A stretch of 64,000 nucleotides of DNA from Collinsella sp. (GCA_031296755.1 JAUMMZ010000047.1:1-64000), one strand, 5' to 3'. Shown: positions 35,348-44,485, counted from the stretch's first letter. Numbers and translations: made by a program. The notes: generated from the letters alone by a model not told the origin.

Positions 35348-36949
35348 TCACGCGCCCCCTTTCTGGACGAGTTCATCCAAGAGCTTCTCCGAAAACAGGT
35401 TGCCGCGACCCAGCTGTCCGGCAGGATCGAGCTGGAGCTTGAGCCGCGCCGATTCGACCATGGCCTCGTGGCCGTACATCGTCTCGAGAAAGCCCGCCTT
35501 GATCTTGCCGACGCCGTGCTCGGCGGAGACGGCGCCACCCATAGCCGTAACTTCGGAGGCCCACTGGGCAAACAACTCGCCGCCGCGGCGGTAATCCTGC
35601 GCATCGCGCGGCAGGATGTTCACATGCAGGTGGTTGTTGCCGATATGGCCCCACGCGGCGGACTCAAGACCGCTTTCGGCCAACGTGCGGCGATAGAGGG
35701 CAATCACATCGGCCAGGCGCGCGTTGGGCACCGACATGTCCGAGCCCAGCTTGGTGATGGTGGGGTCGGTGCGACGACGCTCGTCGATAAGCATGTTGAC
35801 GCTCTCGGGCACCGCATGGCGGAAGAATCGCTGGCATTCGCGATCGACCTCGGTACGCGCGACCCACGTCGCATCATCGCTGCCGCCCGCAAGCTCCAAT
35901 ACCCACCCCAGGTGATACAGTTCTTCAGTCGCCTGGGCTTCATCATCGCAGTCGAGCTCCACGTAGACGCAGACCTTGGCCTCTTTGTCGAGCGCCGGCA
36001 GCGAAGAAAACGCCGTCGACTGCTCGCGCTGGCGGCGTAGGATATCCAGGGCGCCCGCATCGAAATACTCGATGGCGGCCGCGTGGGACAGGACGGGGCG
36101 CACGGAATCGGTGAAGGACACGGCCTTGTCTTCGCTATCGAAAAAGCAGCTCACACCCCAAACGACCGCCGGTGCCGGCTGCAGGGCAATCTCGAGCTCC
36201 GTAATGACGCCGAGCGTGCCGCAGGCGCCGATAAAGAGGTCGATGGCATCCATGTCGTCCGCAACAAAATAGCCCGAAGCATTTTTGGTCTTGGGCATGG
36301 TGTAGGCGGGAAGATCAAGCTCGAGCGTGCGGCCCTGCACCGTGACGAGCGAAAGGCGACGACCCTGCGCAAAAACCTCGCCGCGCTGAAGTTCGACCAG
36401 GTCGCCATCGGTCAGCGCGACATGAAGACCCGTGATGTGGGGGCGCATGGGACCGTAAGCGTAGCTACGTGCGCCAGAGGCGTTGCATGCCGCCATACCG
36501 CCCAAGCAGGCAGATGCCTCGGTGGGATCGGTGGGAAAGAACTGCTCGGGGGCATCCTGAAACTCCTCGTAAGCCTTAAGCGATGCCTGGTCCCAGCCTG
36601 CGGTCGGAAGCACCTTTTTGCCCAGTTGCTTGCGCAACTCGGACAGCACGACACCCGGCTCTACGCGAAGCAGAAAGCGACCCTGTTCATCGCGGCGAAG
36701 GCCTAGGTAGCGATTCGTACGGGAAGTGTTGAGAATGTGGCCGCCATGGGGCACGGCGCCGGCGGCAAGACCGGTCCGGGCGCCCTGAACCGTTACCGAG
36801 ACGCGCTCGGCATGGAGCTGCCGCAAGATGGCGCGAACCTCGTCTTCCGATGTTGGAAACGAAATGCTCGAGGCCTCGCCCGACGAGCGAGACTCGTCGC
36901 GACCGTATTCCTCGAACTCATCAGTGAAGGGTTTGATAGTTGCAGACAT
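35348..36949 (-). CDS. lctD: FAD-linked lactate dehydrogenase (LctD-like)
   Basis: A 533-residue FAD-dependent 2-hydroxyacid dehydrogenase of the GlcD/LctD type: PCMH FAD-binding domain in the first 230 residues (GARTGLAAGAVPHGGH and ACLGGMAACNASGARSYAYG) and a C-terminal substrate domain ending with GHIGNNHLHVNI and AEHGVGKIKAGF. Adjacent etfB and a ferredoxin-bearing etfA point to LctBCD, which oxidises lactate with NAD by consuming reduced ferredoxin. Glycolate or another hydroxyacid is an alternative substrate; no lactate permease or racemase lies next to it. AAGGGGAG precedes the ATG. Confidence 0.87.
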   Translation of the reverse strand: MSATIKPFTDEFEEYGRDESRSSGEASSISFPTSEDEVRAILRQLHAERVSVTVQGARTGLAAGAVPHGGHILNTSRTNRYLGLRRDEQGRFLLRVEPGVVLSELRKQLGKKVLPTAGWDQASLKAYEEFQDAPEQFFPTDPTEASACLGGMAACNASGARSYAYGPMRPHITGLHVALTDGDLVELQRGEVFAQGRRLSLVTVQGRTLELDLPAYTMPKTKNASGYFVADDMDAIDLFIGACGTLGVITELEIALQPAPAVVWGVSCFFDSEDKAVSFTDSVRPVLSHAAAIEYFDAGALDILRRQREQSTAFSSLPALDKEAKVCVYVELDCDDEAQATEELYHLGWVLELAGGSDDATWVARTEVDRECQRFFRHAVPESVNMLIDERRRTDPTITKLGSDMSVPNARLADVIALYRRTLAESGLESAAWGHIGNNHLHVNILPRDAQDYRRGGELFAQWASEVTAMGGAVSAEHGVGKIKAGFLETMYGHEAMVESARLKLQLDPAGQLGRGNLFSEKLLDELVQKGGA

Positions 36950-37294
36950 GCAGAACTCCCCTTTAGCTAACTACAGTGTTTGCAGGGAGATGTTACCGCA
37001 TCGTTTCGTTGACGTGTTCGAGACCGTCTCCATAATTGAGGATTTTTACGTTCGTGCAATTCGGCGAGCGGCCGCCACATCTCGGCAGGCGATGTTTTTT
37101 ACACATATCGCTTTGCCGCCAACGATCGCGAAATTGGCGCTCAAAAAATGTTGAAGTATTTTTACCACCTGTTACCTGCGACGATGCGAATCCGTCAAGT
37201 ATTTGGTCAGCTTTTGGTCAAGTAGTGGCTGATACGGTCGGCATCGACAGCCAAAACCGATAGAAGTTTTGGTCCCAGAAGCAGGGAGGTTCCT
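36950..37294. promoter_or_regulatory. Divergent control region, lct set and surface-protein operon
   Basis: A 345-nt gap without a visible gene. Towards lctD (minus), TTGCAC (37054-37059) and ATTATG (37031-37036) are 17 nt apart, a weak promoter. Towards the plus operon, TTGGTCA occurs twice 11 nt apart (37203-37209, 37214-37220) and GTCAAGTA twice 23 nt apart (37194-37201, 37217-37224), so an activator or repressor site is likely. No clear plus-strand promoter is recognised. Confidence 0.4.
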
Positions 37295-37591
37295 ATGGCA
37301 TATTACTGGCCCCAGTACGGTGTCGCCATCGAAGTCGACGACGATCCCCATCTCCTGCCTTTCGAAGAAGAGGCATTCCCCGACACGACGGTCTACCACG
37401 TCACTACCGATGTGATCTGCGACCCTGAGTCGTTCTCGGCACTCGCCCACCACATCGCATGCATCCACGACATCGAGCTCCCTCCCGACTTCGATGAGCT
37501 TGTCTACTCGCGCCGTCTGATGCTTCACATGCTCTTTGGAGCGGACCCGTCCACGTTCGCACGCGTCTACACCACCAAGGACGCCGCATGA
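37295..37591 (+). CDS. Small acidic protein, first gene of the surface operon
   Basis: A 98-residue protein I do not recognise. It is acidic, has no signal peptide or membrane segment, and contains HHIACIHDIELPPDFDELV, so it is likely a small cytoplasmic helical protein. GGGAGG precedes the ATG. Its stop overlaps the start of the next gene (ATGA), so it is translated together with it. That coupling suggests a regulatory, chaperone or export-partner role for the secreted proteins, but this is inference. Confidence 0.7.
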   Translation: MAYYWPQYGVAIEVDDDPHLLPFEEEAFPDTTVYHVTTDVICDPESFSALAHHIACIHDIELPPDFDELVYSRRLMLHMLFGADPSTFARVYTTKDAA

Positions 37592-38097
37592 GCGCGAAGA
37601 AGTTGCCCCGGCTCGCGAGTCCGGGACATCGCAAGAAACTCATCGCTGTCTGCTTGGCTATCGTCTGCGCCCTCGTCGCCGTAGGCTTGTACGCCTGGCA
37701 GACACAGCCCGTACCCGAAGCGGGCGCCTCGGTCACGACGGCCGAGGGCAAATCGCGCCAAGAAATCCAAGACGAGCTCGACGCCATCGTCCGCGACAAC
37801 ATGATGACGATCTCGGTCGCGCCGGTCGCCCAGCTGCAGGAAGGCGGCAAGTTGCGCGTCAACGTGCAAAACGTCCAGGACAACAAGTTTCCCCAGCGAT
37901 TCCGCGTCATTCAAAACGACGAGACCATCTATGAGTCCGGCATCGTCGAAACCGGCAAGACGGTTGAGACGTGTCCCGCCGGCGATATCGAGGAAGGCGA
38001 AGCGTATATCGAAATCCAGGCACTCGACACCAAGACCCATGACAACCACGGCAATCCGACGCGCGTCAAGGTCCGGGTGGAACAGGCCGAGAGCTAG
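37588..38097 (+). CDS. Single-pass membrane/secreted protein of the surface operon
   Basis: A 169-residue protein with a basic N-terminus and one hydrophobic segment (about 18-38), then an extracellular domain of about 120 residues (SVAPVAQLQEGGKLRVNVQN and TRVKVRVEQ) that looks beta-rich. No lipobox and no wall-anchor motif, so it is probably membrane-tethered by the uncleaved N-terminal helix. Start overlaps the upstream stop by 4 nt. No family recognised. Third gene follows after 90 nt. Confidence 0.75.
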   Translation: MSAKKLPRLASPGHRKKLIAVCLAIVCALVAVGLYAWQTQPVPEAGASVTTAEGKSRQEIQDELDAIVRDNMMTISVAPVAQLQEGGKLRVNVQNVQDNKFPQRFRVIQNDETIYESGIVETGKTVETCPAGDIEEGEAYIEIQALDTKTHDNHGNPTRVKVRVEQAES

Positions 38098-38187
38098 CCC
38101 CTAACGCCCGCTGTGTCATTGCGCGCAGTCACCAACACTCGTCCAATCATCGCGGGGACGGCCCGCGGCGAATAGAAAGGAACGACC

Positions 38188-38787
38188 ATGGACATCACCA
38201 GGAACATGAACGGAGCCAGAGCGCTCGTCGTGGGCGCAGGGCTCGCGCTCGCGCTCGCAATGGGCGCCGCCCCGACGCCAGCTATGGCAGCCGGGCGTGT
38301 TGGAAGCACGAAGGTAATGGTCAAGACCGAGATCGACAACGTTAATTTCAAAGTTCCGACGGTTATTCCGTTCATCGCCAAGGCCGACGGCACGCTTCAG
38401 GGCCCCTCAGAAGATGCAACCACCATCGACAACCTTTCGGCCTACGGCATCCATGTCACCAACATGAAGATCGATGCCATGAACACCTGGACCATTGCCG
38501 CCGACGCGAAGACCGGAACCGCTCAGAACTCCATCGACTTTAAGGTCGGTCCCGAAGGCGCGCTCCAAGACGCCAGTGCCGCAATGCAGGGAACGGGAAT
38601 CGATCTTTCCAAAAACGCAACCTTTGATATGGGCTATCAGGGTATTGCCGGCGGTTCGGACAAGATCAAGCTCAAGACGAGCGGAAATGTCGCCCGCGTC
38701 ACGCGCGACATCTTCCACGTAACCGGCGAAGGCGATCAAGTTGCAACAATCACCTGGACGGTCGAGCCCGGTGCGCACACGGCATAA
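38188..38787 (+). CDS. Secreted beta-rich protein of the surface operon
   Basis: A 199-residue protein with a signal peptide (hydrophobic run about 13-30, cleavage likely after AMA). The mature part opens with VKTEIDNVNFKVPTVIPF, then a DG turn, then IDNLSAYGIHVTNMKIDAM. That layout (P-x-x-I-P-F, a DG turn, N-S, two V/I strands) resembles small beta-sandwich surface proteins in Gram-positives and recurs near the C-terminus of the 470-residue protein of this operon. No wall-anchor motif. GAAAGGAA precedes the ATG. Confidence 0.8.
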   Translation: MDITRNMNGARALVVGAGLALALAMGAAPTPAMAAGRVGSTKVMVKTEIDNVNFKVPTVIPFIAKADGTLQGPSEDATTIDNLSAYGIHVTNMKIDAMNTWTIAADAKTGTAQNSIDFKVGPEGALQDASAAMQGTGIDLSKNATFDMGYQGIAGGSDKIKLKTSGNVARVTRDIFHVTGEGDQVATITWTVEPGAHTA

Positions 38788-39031
38788 GGTGATCGCCCTG
38801 GCCGCCGCCGTCAGCATCCTAGCGTTTGGGCCAGCCATGGCCTTTGCCCAGCAAGAACAGGCTCAGGCCGCCACGCAAGTGACGGTCGACCTCTCGGGGC
38901 TCGACCGCGGCAACCACCAGGAACCGTTGGCGCAGACAGGCGACGAAAAGCAGCTCTTGGCAGCAAGCGTCGCTGCGGCGGGCGCGGGAGCCACCGGCCT
39001 CGGACTGTGCATCAAACGCAACCAGCAATAA
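38771..39031 (+). CDS. Small wall-anchored protein with LAQTG motif
   Basis: About 86 residues starting at GTG (MRTRHKVIALAAAVSILAFG), overlapping the upstream gene by 17 nt; other in-frame starts (TTG at 38741, GTG at 38792) are possible. A signal peptide is followed by about 30 mature residues, then LAQTGDE, a hydrophobic stretch and the tail KRNQQ: a sortase sorting signal. LAXTG is the motif described for class E sortases of high-GC Gram-positives. No sortase gene is in the window. The mature domain is too small to be an enzyme, so it may be an anchor or cap for the other secreted proteins. Confidence 0.7.
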   Translation: MRTRHKVIALAAAVSILAFGPAMAFAQQEQAQAATQVTVDLSGLDRGNHQEPLAQTGDEKQLLAASVAAAGAGATGLGLCIKRNQQ

Positions 39032-39070
39032 GACACAACCAGCTCGCACAATATAAAGCAAGGAGACCCC

Positions 39071-40483
39071 ATGGCATCGAAGAACCTTTTGCCCGTCGTC
39101 GCGCTCTGCGGCGCACTCGCAACCGGAACGCCTATCGCCGCTTGGGCGACCCCCGTCATGGCGGACTCCTTGCCGGCAGCCCTAAGCCCCGCACCAGACC
39201 CGTCGAGCGTCATTGCGTGCAAGCGGTTTTCGCTCACACAGGCAACAGTCTCGACCTCGGGATGCCTTCGTCAGGACACGGACAGCTCGATAGTCGTGGA
39301 TATCAAGCGTTCGGACAAGACGGACGGCTCCCAGGCAGGATGCGCCATCTGCACGTGGCGCTCAGTTGCGCTCGATGCAGATGACGACCCTTGCGATTTG
39401 GAGCTACGCATCGACATCGCTTCGGTCGATGACTCGGCGAACGAAGCGAAGGTCGCCTTCGACAGCGCGTTTTTCGAAGAAGAAGGAGGTGTATGCCTGG
39501 GCTGCGTTGTCTCGCACGCCGACGGCGCGCAGCCCACGCTCTCATTCACGGCATCGTTGCGGATAACCAAAGCCAGCACCGACGCCGTCGCAACGGGAGA
39601 GACCCCCCTGTTGTTCTACGCCGACAATGCCGAAGGCGCCAAAATCAAAGACGATAAGCAAAACGGGTCGCTCAGCCTTACTCGAGGGGCGAAACTCTGC
39701 CCTATCGAGATCGATGTCCAAACGCAAGACAGGCAGCACGTACTTGCCGACCCGGCGCTCCTCGAAATGGAATGGAATGGAGCTGGAGCCATCGGGGTCG
39801 CCCCCTTTGTATTGAACGAAATGGCCTTCCCATCAAAAGATGGCACCACGAACGCAGCCATAACAGAGGAGAAAGCAGACAGCGCGCCACTGCCGACAAA
39901 CGGCATCTCCGCCCCTTCAGAGGAACCGGATGAAGCTGTTATCGAGCCAAACGATCCCCAACTCGAGGACAGCCTAGGCCTTGCGACGTCCCAAGATGTC
40001 GATGAGGGCAACTGCTGCATGCTCACCGCACTCGACCACACGACGACCGTCGATGCAGCAAGCATCGAAGTTGCCGCGGCCAATCAACCTGTTCGCAAAT
40101 CTGCCATCATTGCATTTCCGGAGTCCGTCGAGGTCGTCTTTTTGCCATCGGGTGAAATCGTGGCACCAACATTGCTCACCTTGTTAGGCGCCAAGAATAC
40201 TCGGAACGAAATCAAAAAGATCACGATCGTCGACCCTGCGACCACTGCCAAGCTGCGCCTATACGCCGTTGCCCCAGATGGAAGCAAAACCTTGGAATTC
40301 GATGGCGACACGCTCCAAGCTTGGCGGCGTCTGGACATTATGGAAGACGTCTCGTACCAGATTGAACTTGAAGGGTTTGACCGCGCCCGAGATGCCGATA
40401 TCATCGCCGCGGGCATCGAGTCCCCGCAACGGCTGATGACGCTACGCTTTGAATACTATCCCTACGTTCCGACGACAACCTAG
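39071..40483 (+). CDS. Large secreted protein of the surface operon
   Basis: A 470-residue protein with an N-terminal signal peptide (about 1-31). The mature protein holds several cysteines that may form disulfides (for example CAICTW and CLGCV), an acidic low-complexity stretch (about 255-310) and a C-terminal domain with FPESVEVVFLPSGEIVAPTL and KKITIVDP, similar in pattern to the 199-residue protein upstream. No sorting signal or membrane helix follows. Last gene of the five-gene set; AAGGAGAC precedes the ATG. Function unknown; a surface fibre or adhesin component is a guess. Confidence 0.78.
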   Translation: MASKNLLPVVALCGALATGTPIAAWATPVMADSLPAALSPAPDPSSVIACKRFSLTQATVSTSGCLRQDTDSSIVVDIKRSDKTDGSQAGCAICTWRSVALDADDDPCDLELRIDIASVDDSANEAKVAFDSAFFEEEGGVCLGCVVSHADGAQPTLSFTASLRITKASTDAVATGETPLLFYADNAEGAKIKDDKQNGSLSLTRGAKLCPIEIDVQTQDRQHVLADPALLEMEWNGAGAIGVAPFVLNEMAFPSKDGTTNAAITEEKADSAPLPTNGISAPSEEPDEAVIEPNDPQLEDSLGLATSQDVDEGNCCMLTALDHTTTVDAASIEVAAANQPVRKSAIIAFPESVEVVFLPSGEIVAPTLLTLLGAKNTRNEIKKITIVDPATTAKLRLYAVAPDGSKTLEFDGDTLQAWRRLDIMEDVSYQIELEGFDRARDADIIAAGIESPQRLMTLRFEYYPYVPTTT

Positions 40484-40601
40484 GGCTTTCCCGCTGAACG
40501 CCAGACTTAATACCACTCATATAACGTATTAGACAAGTCGCGATATGCCCTGCGTTCCATTCTGCTACGATTGCCAAGGTGGCATCAATACGGGAGGGCT
40601 C

Positions 40602-41318
40602 ATGCCGGGCTTGGGAACAATCATCAACGTTGTGCTTTTGATTGCGGGCGGTCTTTTGGGATTAGCGGGCGGCCGTTTTATCACGCCCCGTATCCAAGAT
40701 ACCCTTATGAAGGCGTCGGGGCTGTGCGTCCTGTTTATCGGCTTGGGCGGCACCATGCAAAAGATGCTCGTCATCGATGGGAAAGCCCTGGCGACCACCG
40801 GCACCACCATGCTGATCGTCTCATTTGCGCTCGGCTCGCTTATCGGCGAGGCCATCAACCTGGAGGCCGCCATCGAAGACCTCGGCGAATGGCTCAAGCG
40901 CAAGACTGGCAGCGAGGGCGATAACGAGTTTACCAACGCTTTTGTCTCGGCTTCACTCACCGTGTGTATCGGCGCCATGGCCATTGTGGGGTCAATCCAG
41001 GACGGCCTGCTCGGCGACTGGTCCACACTCGCCCTGAAGGGTGCACTGGACTGCATCATTGTCTGCACCATGACGGCCTCGCTCGGCCGCGGCTGCATCT
41101 TCTCGGCCCTGCCCGTCGCCGTGTTCCAGGGGACGATCACGCTGTTTGCGGGCGCGCTCTCCCCCATCATGACCACGGCGGCCCTCGACAGCCTCTCACT
41201 CGTGGGATCCATGCTCATCTTCTGCGTCGGCGTCAACCTTATCCGACCTCAGACCTTCCGCACGGCCAACATGCTGCCCGCCGTCGTCATAGCCGTCATC
41301 TACGCCCTCCTGTTCTAA
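40602..41318 (+). CDS. DUF554 membrane protein
   Basis: A 238-residue membrane protein with about seven hydrophobic segments that matches DUF554 from end to end (MPGLGTIINVVLLIAGGLLG, SASLTVCIGAMAIVGSIQDG, GVNLIRPQTFRTANMLPAV). The family is thought to be transport-like but has no established function. GGGAGG precedes the ATG at 40602; the longer frame upstream has no site. It lies between the surface operon and the TerB-BrxD-helicase set and is probably independent of both. Confidence 0.88.
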   Translation: MPGLGTIINVVLLIAGGLLGLAGGRFITPRIQDTLMKASGLCVLFIGLGGTMQKMLVIDGKALATTGTTMLIVSFALGSLIGEAINLEAAIEDLGEWLKRKTGSEGDNEFTNAFVSASLTVCIGAMAIVGSIQDGLLGDWSTLALKGALDCIIVCTMTASLGRGCIFSALPVAVFQGTITLFAGALSPIMTTAALDSLSLVGSMLIFCVGVNLIRPQTFRTANMLPAVVIAVIYALLF

Positions 41319-41363
41319 ATCTATCTACGTTGCGGCATTTCGAACATCTGTTTGATGCTGTGC

Positions 41364-41369
41364 TATGAT
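41364..41369 (+). promoter_or_regulatory. Possible -10 box of the TerB-BrxD-helicase set
   Basis: TATGAT lies 39 nt before the terB-type start. No good -35 match is found at the usual distance (TTTCGA or GAACAT), so the call is weak. Confidence 0.3.
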
Positions 41370-41407
41370 ATGAGGTCACCGACACCGTATAGGGAGAGGA
41401 GAGGGCG

Positions 41408-43168
41408 GTGGCCGACCAGGACGTCAAGATGCTCATCGAGCGCATTATGGCCGAGGCTCGGACCCATCAGTCCGCCCGCTTCTCAAATAAAATCTATGCT
41501 GACGAGCCGATTCTCAAGACCGGCCGACAGATGCAGAACTTCCTCCCCGACCAGTACCGCAAGATGCGCGAGATATCGCGCTGGCAGGATGATCCCAAGG
41601 GCGGCGCGGGGCGTTGGCTATCAGAGGCGGAGCTTTTTTACCGTCAGGGCTTACTGATGGCCGACTTCGAAGACGATTGTCCCTACAACGGCACGTTTAA
41701 GTCGTACTTTCCCACCTACAACGCCATGAGCGATCGACAACTGCGCGGCTACTTTACCTGGCGCGCCCAGGTGCGCCGCAAAAAAGTGGAAGAGACGTCC
41801 ACGTCCTTCGCCTTTTTATATCTCTACGAGCTCATCTGCGGCATCGGTGTAGACAATCCGCTCGACGGCTTCCGCAAAATCAAAGCCTTTTGGGAATCAT
41901 ACCGAGCTTATGAGCCCGGCATCGACCGGTTCGCGCGCGTATGGCTGCAGGACTACGCCGTATTCCACGGGCTCGATCCCAAACTGCTCAGCGATTCCAA
42001 AACGGTCTTATTTGATAAGGCGCTCATTGAGCTGCGCCGTGCGGCACGCGATATCGAGCCCTTGCCTACACCCGCTACACCAGCAACCAAACGCCGCAAA
42101 TCCTCCGAGCCGACCCTCCCCCTGCCGCCCGATGAGGCGCGCGAGGAGCGACTGATGGCTGCGATCAATGCGCTGTCGACCTACAACCTGGGCAACTCAA
42201 GGATCAACCATGCGCACCATCGCGACCTGCGACACGTGGCTTGCGCCGTCTATGTCCGCATGGCCCGCTACTATGACACGCACCGAAAGAGTGGCATTGT
42301 GGCGAGCCTGTTTGGGGAGGAGACGGCCATGCCTTATACCATGTTTGCCTCGGCCGTCTTCTTTGCCCCCGAGCGCCACAAGGACTGCGAATATCGTCTG
42401 GACCCCATCCATATCTACCGTTGCCAAAACGGCTTTTGGGAATGCATGCGCATCCACGGCAGCAGACAAAAGAGCAGCAAGCTCGGCGAGATGATGCGTG
42501 CCTGCGATCAGCGCTTGCGCTTGGCGTTGGATCCCGCTCATCCCCTTAAGGAAGAAAAGGTTCCCAAATATCTGGCCAAGATCATCGACGATGAGATTGT
42601 GGCCTGGCTTTCGTGGGACGCTGCACACCAGCCCGTCAAGATCGATATCGACCTGAGCCAGCTGGGGCATATCCGAAACGCCGCAGCACAGACGCGCGAG
42701 GCGCTTTTGATCGACGAGGAGCGCGAGGACGATGCGCTTACGGAAGCCGCGGAAGCAGATTCTGGGCAACCGGAAGCCGAACCCGCGGCAAACATGATTG
42801 CCGAACCGGCCGCAGCGTCCACGCAGCAGAATGAGGCTGACGAGCCGACCATCTCCACCGAGCAGTTTGGTGTCGTGGCCCCGCTCCTCGCGCCCGAGCC
42901 CACACCCGCAACGCCCATGTCCGCCGGCACCGCATCCGCACTCGCCCACGCCGCAGAAGACTATCTTCGTGCGTTGCTCGAGCAGAACGCGGCGCAGGCA
43001 GCATCGGCTGTGGAGAGGTCGGGCCAGAGCGAAGACATGCTTGTCGACAACATCAACGAAGCGCTCTTTGACCTCGTGGGCGACACCGTTATTGAATTCG
43101 GCGCGGCGGGACCGCAGATAATCGAGGACTACGAAGCAGACGTGAGAGGATATCTAGACCATGAGTGA
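41408..43168 (+). CDS. TerB_N/TerB_C domain protein
   Basis: A 586-residue protein. The N-terminal 200 residues resemble TerB_N (with YFTWRAQVRRKKVEETSTSFAFLYLYELI), and the last 70 resemble TerB_C (EDMLVDNINEALFDLVGDTVIE then an EDYEADVRGYL end). Between them lies a helical region and an Ala/Glu/Pro-rich linker (about 430-510). TerB-related proteins are scaffold-like and found in stress and phage-response gene sets; no catalytic motif is seen. The start is GTG with GAGAGGAGAGGG upstream. Its end overlaps the BrxD start by 8 nt, tying the two together. Confidence 0.8.
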   Translation: MADQDVKMLIERIMAEARTHQSARFSNKIYADEPILKTGRQMQNFLPDQYRKMREISRWQDDPKGGAGRWLSEAELFYRQGLLMADFEDDCPYNGTFKSYFPTYNAMSDRQLRGYFTWRAQVRRKKVEETSTSFAFLYLYELICGIGVDNPLDGFRKIKAFWESYRAYEPGIDRFARVWLQDYAVFHGLDPKLLSDSKTVLFDKALIELRRAARDIEPLPTPATPATKRRKSSEPTLPLPPDEAREERLMAAINALSTYNLGNSRINHAHHRDLRHVACAVYVRMARYYDTHRKSGIVASLFGEETAMPYTMFASAVFFAPERHKDCEYRLDPIHIYRCQNGFWECMRIHGSRQKSSKLGEMMRACDQRLRLALDPAHPLKEEKVPKYLAKIIDDEIVAWLSWDAAHQPVKIDIDLSQLGHIRNAAAQTREALLIDEEREDDALTEAAEADSGQPEAEPAANMIAEPAAASTQQNEADEPTISTEQFGVVAPLLAPEPTPATPMSAGTASALAHAAEDYLRALLEQNAAQAASAVERSGQSEDMLVDNINEALFDLVGDTVIEFGAAGPQIIEDYEADVRGYLDHE

Positions 43169-44456
43169 TACCACATCCACAGCACCCCGTGTGCCCAAGC
43201 GCGTCGCCGCCGTCATTCTCAACTCGCTCAAGGGCGGCGTCGTCCCGCGCATCGGCCTTCCCTACATCACCGTGGGACGCGAGGTCGAGATCCGCGCCCT
43301 GCTCACCGACCTGAGCCTCATAGCCGATGGCGGCGCAAGCTTCCGCTTTTTGGTCGGTCGCTACGGCGCCGGCAAGAGCTTTTTGCTCCAAACCATCCGT
43401 ACGCACGCCATGGGTGAGGGCTTCGTCGTCGCCGATGCCGACCTTTCGCCCGAGCGTCGCCTGCAGGGCGGTCAGGGGCAGGGTCTGGCCACCTATCGCG
43501 AGCTCATCCGCAATATATCGACCAAGACGCGCCCCGAGGGCGGCGCGCTCAACCTTATCCTGGATCGCTGGGTCGCCTCGTGCGCCAATACCGACGAGTC
43601 AGCCGTTAATGCCCAGCTTGCCCCGCTCGAGGAGATGGTCCACGGTTTTGACTTTGTCCGCATGCTTCGTCGCTATCGCACGGCCGTCTCTGAGGGCGAC
43701 GAAGAGAGCATGAGCCGCGTGACCAAATGGATTCGCGGCGAGTACCGCACCAAGAGCGAGGCACGCGCCGAGCTGGGCTCCTCGACCATCATCAGCGACG
43801 ACGACTGGTACGACTACATCAAGCTCATCGCGCGCTTTTTGGTCTGCAGCGGCTATAAGGGCATGCTGGTGCTCATCGACGAACTCGTAAACCTGTACAA
43901 GATCCCCAACGCCATCACGCGCCAGTACAACTACGAGAAGATCCTGACCATGTACAACGACACACTGCAAGGCAAGGCACAGTACCTGGGCATGATCATG
44001 GGCGGCACGCCAACCTCCATCGAAGACCGTCGACGCGGCGTATTTTCCTACGAGGCTCTGCGCAGCCGCCTCGCCCAGGGCCGTTTTGCACGCGAGAACC
44101 TCAAAGACATGCTCGCACCCATCATTCGCCTGCAGCCGCTCACCTATGAGGAGCTGCTGGTGCTCATCGAAAAGCTCATGCAGATCCATGCCGGCTACTT
44201 TGGCTGGACGCCTACGCTTACCGAGAACGACCTGGTGGACTTCCTCAAGATTGAGTTTGGCCGCGTGGGAGCCGACACGCACCTGACGCCCCGTGAGGTC
44301 ATCCGCGACTTTATCGAGTTGCTCGATATCCTGTGCCAAAACCCCGATGCCGACGTGGCCGAGCTGCTGCAAAGCGTCGGCGGCGACACACTGGCACCGG
44401 CCAACGAATCGCCCACATCATCCGACGATCGCAACTTCGCCGAATTCACCATCTAA
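43161..44456 (+). CDS. brxD: BrxD-like P-loop ATPase
   Basis: A 431-residue AAA/STAND-like ATPase of the BrxD (DUF2791) family. Walker A is GRYGAGKS at 66-73, Walker B is MLVLIDELVNLY near 237, followed by a sensor-like MGGTPTSIEDRRRGVFSYEALRSRL. In type 2 BREX phage defence, BrxD sits next to the helicase BrxHI, as here. No BREX methyltransferase (PglX), phosphatase (PglZ) or kinase gene is nearby, so the role is probably in a reduced or distinct system. It overlaps the TerB gene and precedes the helicase by 116 nt. Confidence 0.85.
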   Translation: MSDTTSTAPRVPKRVAAVILNSLKGGVVPRIGLPYITVGREVEIRALLTDLSLIADGGASFRFLVGRYGAGKSFLLQTIRTHAMGEGFVVADADLSPERRLQGGQGQGLATYRELIRNISTKTRPEGGALNLILDRWVASCANTDESAVNAQLAPLEEMVHGFDFVRMLRRYRTAVSEGDEESMSRVTKWIRGEYRTKSEARAELGSSTIISDDDWYDYIKLIARFLVCSGYKGMLVLIDELVNLYKIPNAITRQYNYEKILTMYNDTLQGKAQYLGMIMGGTPTSIEDRRRGVFSYEALRSRLAQGRFARENLKDMLAPIIRLQPLTYEELLVLIEKLMQIHAGYFGWTPTLTENDLVDFLKIEFGRVGADTHLTPREVIRDFIELLDILCQNPDADVAELLQSVGGDTLAPANESPTSSDDRNFAEFTI

Positions 44457-44485
44457 CCTGCCAAAAAGGGACAGGTTTATTTTGA
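44455..44485 (+). terminator. Hairpin with T-rich tail between brxD and the helicase
   Basis: AACCTGCC (44455-44462) pairs with GG-A-CAGGTT (44469-44477), followed by TATTTT. The stem overlaps the brxD stop codon. A second half-site GACAGGTTTT follows. It may be a weak terminator that lowers helicase expression relative to brxD, or a repeat element. Confidence 0.4.
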
